Positions 62,901 through 64,000 of a stretch of 64,000 bases of DNA are shown here, piece after piece. Position numbers and translations under genes: made by a program. Position 1 is the first letter of the stretch; each line of letters opens with the position of its first letter. Where the stretch lies: assembly GCF_014268745.2 (NCBI RefSeq), contig NZ_JABWRB020000002.1:806001-870000 (forward strand). Reading direction: 5' to 3'. Origin of the DNA: Pseudomonas zanjanensis (GTDB lineage Bacteria; Pseudomonadota; Gammaproteobacteria; Pseudomonadales; Pseudomonadaceae). The notes beneath the pieces were generated by a model that had not been told where the DNA came from, did no database searches, and saw only the letters and a list, made by a program, of their open reading frames with translations.

Positions 62901-63145
62901 AGAAGGCGGCTGATGGTTCATCTGTTATGTTAATTGATGCAAAGACAAAATTGGCGATTTGGAGCCCTTCAACGCAGAAGTCGGTTATGGATACTTTGCA
63001 GCGTGTGAAATCTGCTGTGGATCAGAATCCTGGGTTTAAAGTTGTATATGAGTTTCCTAACCAGAAAGTTGAGGCGCAGGCTAGGGCTTTCATTCGATCC
63101 AGTGGTTTCGATAATATTGTTAGTACTAGGACAAGAACCCCATGA
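53921..63145 (+). CDS. CdiA-like filamentous haemagglutinin/contact-dependent toxin
   Basis: 3074 residues from the ATG at 53921 (MNKHLYRIVFNKARG, the extended signal peptide region; hydrophobic core ends near residue 72 at APTWA). The TPS secretion domain (about 75-330) has NPSGITCNGCGFINADRATL. A very long beta-helical stretch of haemagglutinin repeats (LDNSGG/LNNQGG types) follows to about 1400, then a second repeat block. Near residue 2684 VDNNWL is a variant of the VENN motif that marks the start of the variable C-terminal module. The last 150 residues include VKFDG (2988-2992) and LIDAK (D3006, K3008), fitting a PD-(D/E)XK fold of the Tox-REase-5 kind. The stop overlaps the next gene by four bases. 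Confidence 0.93.
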   Translation: MNKHLYRIVFNKARGLLMVVAENVTSQVKAPGTRSGPAAGAAACTATLGALRFALMTAIGLVSLSVAPTWAGTIVADSGAPAGQRPVIIQSANGTPQVNIRAPSAGGVSRNTYNQFDVDGRGVILNNGASNSQTKLGGWIEGNPMLGNGSARVILNEVNSSNPSQLRGYVEVAGQRAEVVIANPSGITCNGCGFINADRATLSTGRAQLENGRITGYTVQGGTINIEGKGLDAREADYTDLIARSVQVNAGVWANDLKVTAGRNQVNADNTQATPLPGAEGEKPTVAIDVAKLGGMYAGKIMLVGTESGVGVRNAGQIGAMAGEVVISADGKLQNQGAISSTTATRVAATSVENSGTLYAKGDLRLDSTGDIDNSGTVASQTNTTLTAKTIRSTTASSLAAGVGADGKLGSSGNLALRAATVKAQGQNLAGGDVSVEAADLDLSGSQTLGRNVTLTASTGDANLTGSRVDATQVLNTKAAKTLRTDTAKVTAGNLQMRARDISNVGGELVQTGMADTSIKATATFDNSDGRIASNATNLKLGADRLDNSTGKIEHAGKGTLDIQATQLAGSKGTLASNGTLSVKAREVVVDNGLTQGQQITLDTTTLSNQRGRILQTGAQPLQVTARERFDNQAGQVSSPGAVVLKVGALNNQGGKVLATDGGDLTVTADEKVNNGGGTLAASGTTKVSGKALDNAQGTVSAGGELHATFDRLDNIGGTLAATQRMEIIAGQLNNTNGVLGSVKSGLQVTVSADALNNSGGRLEALGDITLSAEGLNNQRGVISGRALDLDSRGLLMDNSQGTLNAGATLDLRSGELRNAAGLIQAKGKLFIDTGTQALNNLQSGTTQGISGQDAVEIHSAHFNNSAGFLGAKGALVLKATDVTNGSGGQIIGQKSVQVEGARVDNRGGQLQGLGDVQLALGDTLSNQGGLVRSAGTLGVTAGVLDNSATQGANQGLEGGAMSLVFDTFGNQAGAVRADQGLSIGVSQALDNQGGLISSGAGLTITDRDPAQRRQAVHNLNGTLLAGSLLSLNAAYYSGTGRALSLGDLTFSLQNGLDLSGQIQANGKVDLSTEGAFNNSGKLLAGNLLLVRAQTLDNAANGEISAGQVRLTVNDSLTNRGLIDGQQVRVQALSLNNLGTGRLYGDRLAIATSALSNRDENGVAATIAARESLDIGTGTLDNREQAMIFSAGDLAIGGALSATDKAQDRAQLLTNASATIEALGNLSLDVQSVRNTNEHFSTQQVEVSRTALQEFQLSGSPNRYQGNQISVGYNEVNYLNTPEGSKDSWNRYDYTRVVQETQIATSAPAQILSGGTMQINAGDVLNDKSRIIAGGLLQANITNLTNTELTGQRTTTDSGTATSFYRIQRKGRDRQGTAVTAYTPAPLIQDITLQPTVFAQNAAGNGTGTQISARATQGVGAQIAATGTVSAPIDRTFQVAPIVQVAAQTTLNSKGVAEQIRSGGPSLALPNNSLFSTNPQNTSSYLIETDPRFASYRTWLSSDYMLQRLQVDPALTQQRLGDGFYEQKLIREQIAQLTGRRFLDGYANDEAQYRALIDNAVTVASQWQLVPGVALTSAQMAQLTSDIVWLVQKQVTLANGDTRNVLVPQVYVRVQEGDLNGSGALIAGQQLNLNIAGDLVNSGSLAGRSVMAITAQNIENLGGRIQADKVSLTARENLNNLGGLIGAVDSLSLKAGQDVNVISSSRDSSSAQGTRTNLSRVAGLFVSGAQGTMGVSAGNDLNLTGAQVVNAGKGGSTLLEAGKNINLATVGEAHEQALAWNSSNWRKDASQTEVGSQIQGQGDVRLSAGQDLNARAAQVTSEQGAVFAEAKRDVNLTAGQNYQFADEAHKVKGSNGMFSSKTTTTRDTISQTSVEGSTLSGEQTYVQAGRDINLKGSNVVSTTQTVLVADNNVNIEADTASSSERHDKSVKKSGLFSGGGIAVTMGTQQQSVKDLTTEHTAVASTVGSTTGDVLIEAGKGYRQVGSQVSAPQGNIDVTAQTIDVVEARNTRERERETLFKQTGFTLTVTNPVISAIQTSQQMKRASEKTDDGRMKALAAATAVLATNNAATAVAMDPGAVGGINISLSLGTKKNESTTTYTSDSAAGSTMTAGNDVRLRATGAGAASDITVQGSDIKAGRNASLLADSDINLLAARNIDKQETDSKGSSASIGIGFSLGARNGFTLDLGASGSRGQADGDGLTHTNTHVQAGNQLLLSSGGDTNLKGAVASGKRVLADVGGDLNIESLQDTNTYVVDEKSLGVGISLCIPPFCLGMSTISGASGSFGATDIDSNYASVTEQSGIKAGDDGFDIRVGGNTDLVGAVIASSDKAVQDGKNRLVTASLTSRDIKNKAEYDASTVSVGGGYREVGKDQQGNATSGGTQTPGTDLPKNDNDFSATMPIAISASDDASSVTRSGISGGTIVISNDAEQQKRTGKNGEQTIASLNRDVSSDRDTTNTLKPIFDEDEIRAGFEIVGAFANEASTLLANKAKEVDLKRKQAKEAQAAALDPNAKLTDTERLALLGSAQRLNAEASGIADKWGAGGTYRQITTALVGAASGNISGGNSAFVQGLVVNYLQQQGAGYIGDLVADGKLTEGSPLHAALHGIVACAGAAASSQSCGSGAAGAAASSLLTGLFSEASPDESEAQREAKRNLIVSIVTGLAATSSSLDPATANSAAGAAVDNNWLATQQWVQAEKEYSAADGLGAKAQVIAKWAYIHKKQDVLTRFGVGKGLAQAGWSDVEGLAQFLLNPVEGIKGIKALIDDPEARQRLGDEMVGDAKAKIARIEDALEHGGDERAVQLGQDIGELVWQVGTIATGVGTAAKGGVALAKTGIKVGAKELEKMADMANIAKAEVSAGKPMNWTSVEGAYSKKLEGGYGPGTTTVNGKVVENAGEYSVGAKGPGSKADDLLPNLNTRVLTETEARALGGENKGLIYVAEGPKGKPAAQDFQAGTNGAFTDLATGKGAVPALRYTNPNEKGVNFVKFDGIEKAADGSSVMLIDAKTKLAIWSPSTQKSVMDTLQRVKSAVDQNPGFKVVYEFPNQKVEAQARAFIRSSGFDNIVSTRTRTP

Positions 63146-63855
63146 GTGCAGCAGATATAGAACTATGGTTTTATGCGCGTCCTGACAGAGCTTTATCTAT
63201 AGATCAGCGGCATGCTGAAGTCATGGATAGGATGTCTCGGATTGGTGCTCCTTTAGGATTCGCAGGTCTTGAGCTACCGTCCACCCCGAGTTGTGGCGAC
63301 GGGTTGATTGCTACCTATACTGTTAAGCTTCCTATCAGAGGGCTTCGGTTTGTGGGGGACTATGCGTATCGTGGTGATCGATACATATATGAGGATAGGG
63401 CCTCCTATGACGAGCACTTGCGTTTTGGATTTAAGGTATCAAACAAGGCTATTGATTATAAGCTTGTTGTGAATGAGCACTTGCCAAAAGTGATTGAGGC
63501 GTTTAAGGGGTATAAGGCTCATGTGTCCTATGATTTGTATGGTCTATATTATCAAGGCGGGTTGAATGATGATAACTTGGCTTACAATCGGTTGCGTCAG
63601 GATAAAACTATAGATGTTGATGGGCGTAACAATATTTATACGCTATTTCCTGCCCAGTTCTGGGATGCAGCCCTTTGTCAGCGTGCTCTAGGCTATGGCC
63701 CTGATGAAGTCATTGCACGACTGCAAGGCAAGTGTCGTATGGCGGTTCGGCTGATGGATGGGGTTTATTTGGTTCTCAATGATGAGCCGGACATGTCCTA
63801 TGAGACTTTTGTAGAAATGAATGAACAGATCAAGCCGATCTTGGGGCTGGTCTAG
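63142..63855 (+). CDS. Probable immunity protein (Imm52-like)
   Basis: 237 residues, cytoplasmic, overlapping the end of the toxin gene by four bases, the standard cdiA-cdiI arrangement. The gene is visibly more AT-rich than the upstream toxin body, like the toxin tip. The sequence (IELWFYARPDRALSIDQRHAEVMDRMSRIG, YDLYGLYYQGGLNDDNLAYNRLR, MSYETFVEMNEQIKPILGL) resembles the Imm52 family, which I recall pairing with Tox-REase-5 nucleases; the family name is tentative but the role is strongly supported by position. Confidence 0.75.
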   Translation: MSAADIELWFYARPDRALSIDQRHAEVMDRMSRIGAPLGFAGLELPSTPSCGDGLIATYTVKLPIRGLRFVGDYAYRGDRYIYEDRASYDEHLRFGFKVSNKAIDYKLVVNEHLPKVIEAFKGYKAHVSYDLYGLYYQGGLNDDNLAYNRLRQDKTIDVDGRNNIYTLFPAQFWDAALCQRALGYGPDEVIARLQGKCRMAVRLMDGVYLVLNDEPDMSYETFVEMNEQIKPILGLV

Positions 63856-63878
63856 AGGGCATATCTGGGGAAAAGCGG

Positions 63879-63958
63879 GAAAAGGGGGGGCGGATTAATT
63901 TATTGGAAAGGGCGGATTGTTTAATTTCTAGGTTTCCAAATAAATCTGTCCCCTTTTC
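63879..63958. repeat. Imperfect inverted repeat with GGGGACAGATTTATTT-type arm
   Basis: The left arm (63879-63905, GAAAAGGGG..GCGGATTAATTTATTGG) mirrors the right arm (63936-63958), whose complement reads GAAAAGGGGACAGATTTATT. Sequences of the form GGGGACAGATTTATTT recur in many gammaproteobacterial genomes, often near REP-associated transposases, as I recall. It lies 24 bases after the immunity gene. The remaining 42 bases to the window end contain a second GTCCCCTTT and no gene start. Confidence 0.5.
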
Positions 63959-64000
63959 TTGTCCCCTTTGCTTATTTTTGATAAATCCGGAGGCTCTGAT

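Noticed and set aside
51156..63958. A defined genomic island integrated at tRNA-Arg(CCU)
   Set aside because: The tRNA neighbours the TPS locus, but no integrase and no repeat of the tRNA 3' end was found inside the window, so island boundaries cannot be claimed.

Overview
The window is chromosomal DNA of a Pseudomonas fluorescens-group bacterium. It is GC-rich and carries the gene order aotJQMP-argR-aruCFGDB-(small ORF)-aruE, then alaS-lysC-rsmA-tRNA-Ser/tRNA-Arg and mgtE, which matches the P. aeruginosa PA0888-PA0913 region as I remember it. Its intergenic spaces hold two families of palindromic REP elements typical of fluorescent pseudomonads.

Layout. 0-5.2 kb: chemoreceptor, CorA/ZntB-type transporter, PepSY protein, periplasmic glycerophosphodiesterase, small conserved protein. 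5.3-7.1 kb: an IS110-family element that has split a REP palindrome; its long non-coding end looks like a bridge RNA whose guide segments match that REP. 7.1-15.3 kb: regulator-rich accessory DNA (amidotransferase/monooxygenase pair with a divergent LysR gene, TetR with a NAPE-PLD-like hydrolase, an HTH gene, TauE/SafE) containing two genes broken by single-base deletions. 15.5-21 kb: a cluster with both glutamate (methylaspartate) mutase-type subunits, a membrane di-iron desaturase, a LysR regulator, an MDR oxidoreductase and a LysE exporter, probably making and exporting an unusual amino acid. 21-22.5 kb: orphan antitoxin, HTH remnant, BRO-N protein. 22.7-27.3 kb: nrdB (no nrdA beside it), a DUF2790 protein, acsA. 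27.7-40.3 kb: arginine/ornithine uptake and the arginine succinyltransferase pathway, with ArgR half-sites ahead of aotJ and aruC. 40.4-51.2 kb: riboswitch-controlled lumazine synthase, threonine aldolase, alaS, lysC, rsmA, tRNAs, mgtE, amrZ. 51.5-63.9 kb: a two-partner secretion/CDI locus made of a TpsB porin, a HlyC-type lysine acyltransferase, a 3074-residue CdiA-like protein with a predicted nuclease tip, and an overlapping immunity gene.

How the parts work together. Arginine and ornithine imported by AotJQMP are degraded by AruCFGDBE to glutamate and succinate, and ArgR couples the two operons. AcsA and NrdB are isolated housekeeping functions. RsmA and AmrZ are global regulators. In the last block the porin exports the giant adhesin/toxin, the acyltransferase may lipidate it, and the final gene should protect the producer.

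The two points most worth following up are the self-consistent bridge-RNA/REP-target match of the IS110 element (5.38-6.99 kb) and the mutase/desaturase/exporter cluster (15.5-21 kb). All family assignments come from reading motifs and from memory; no database search was run.
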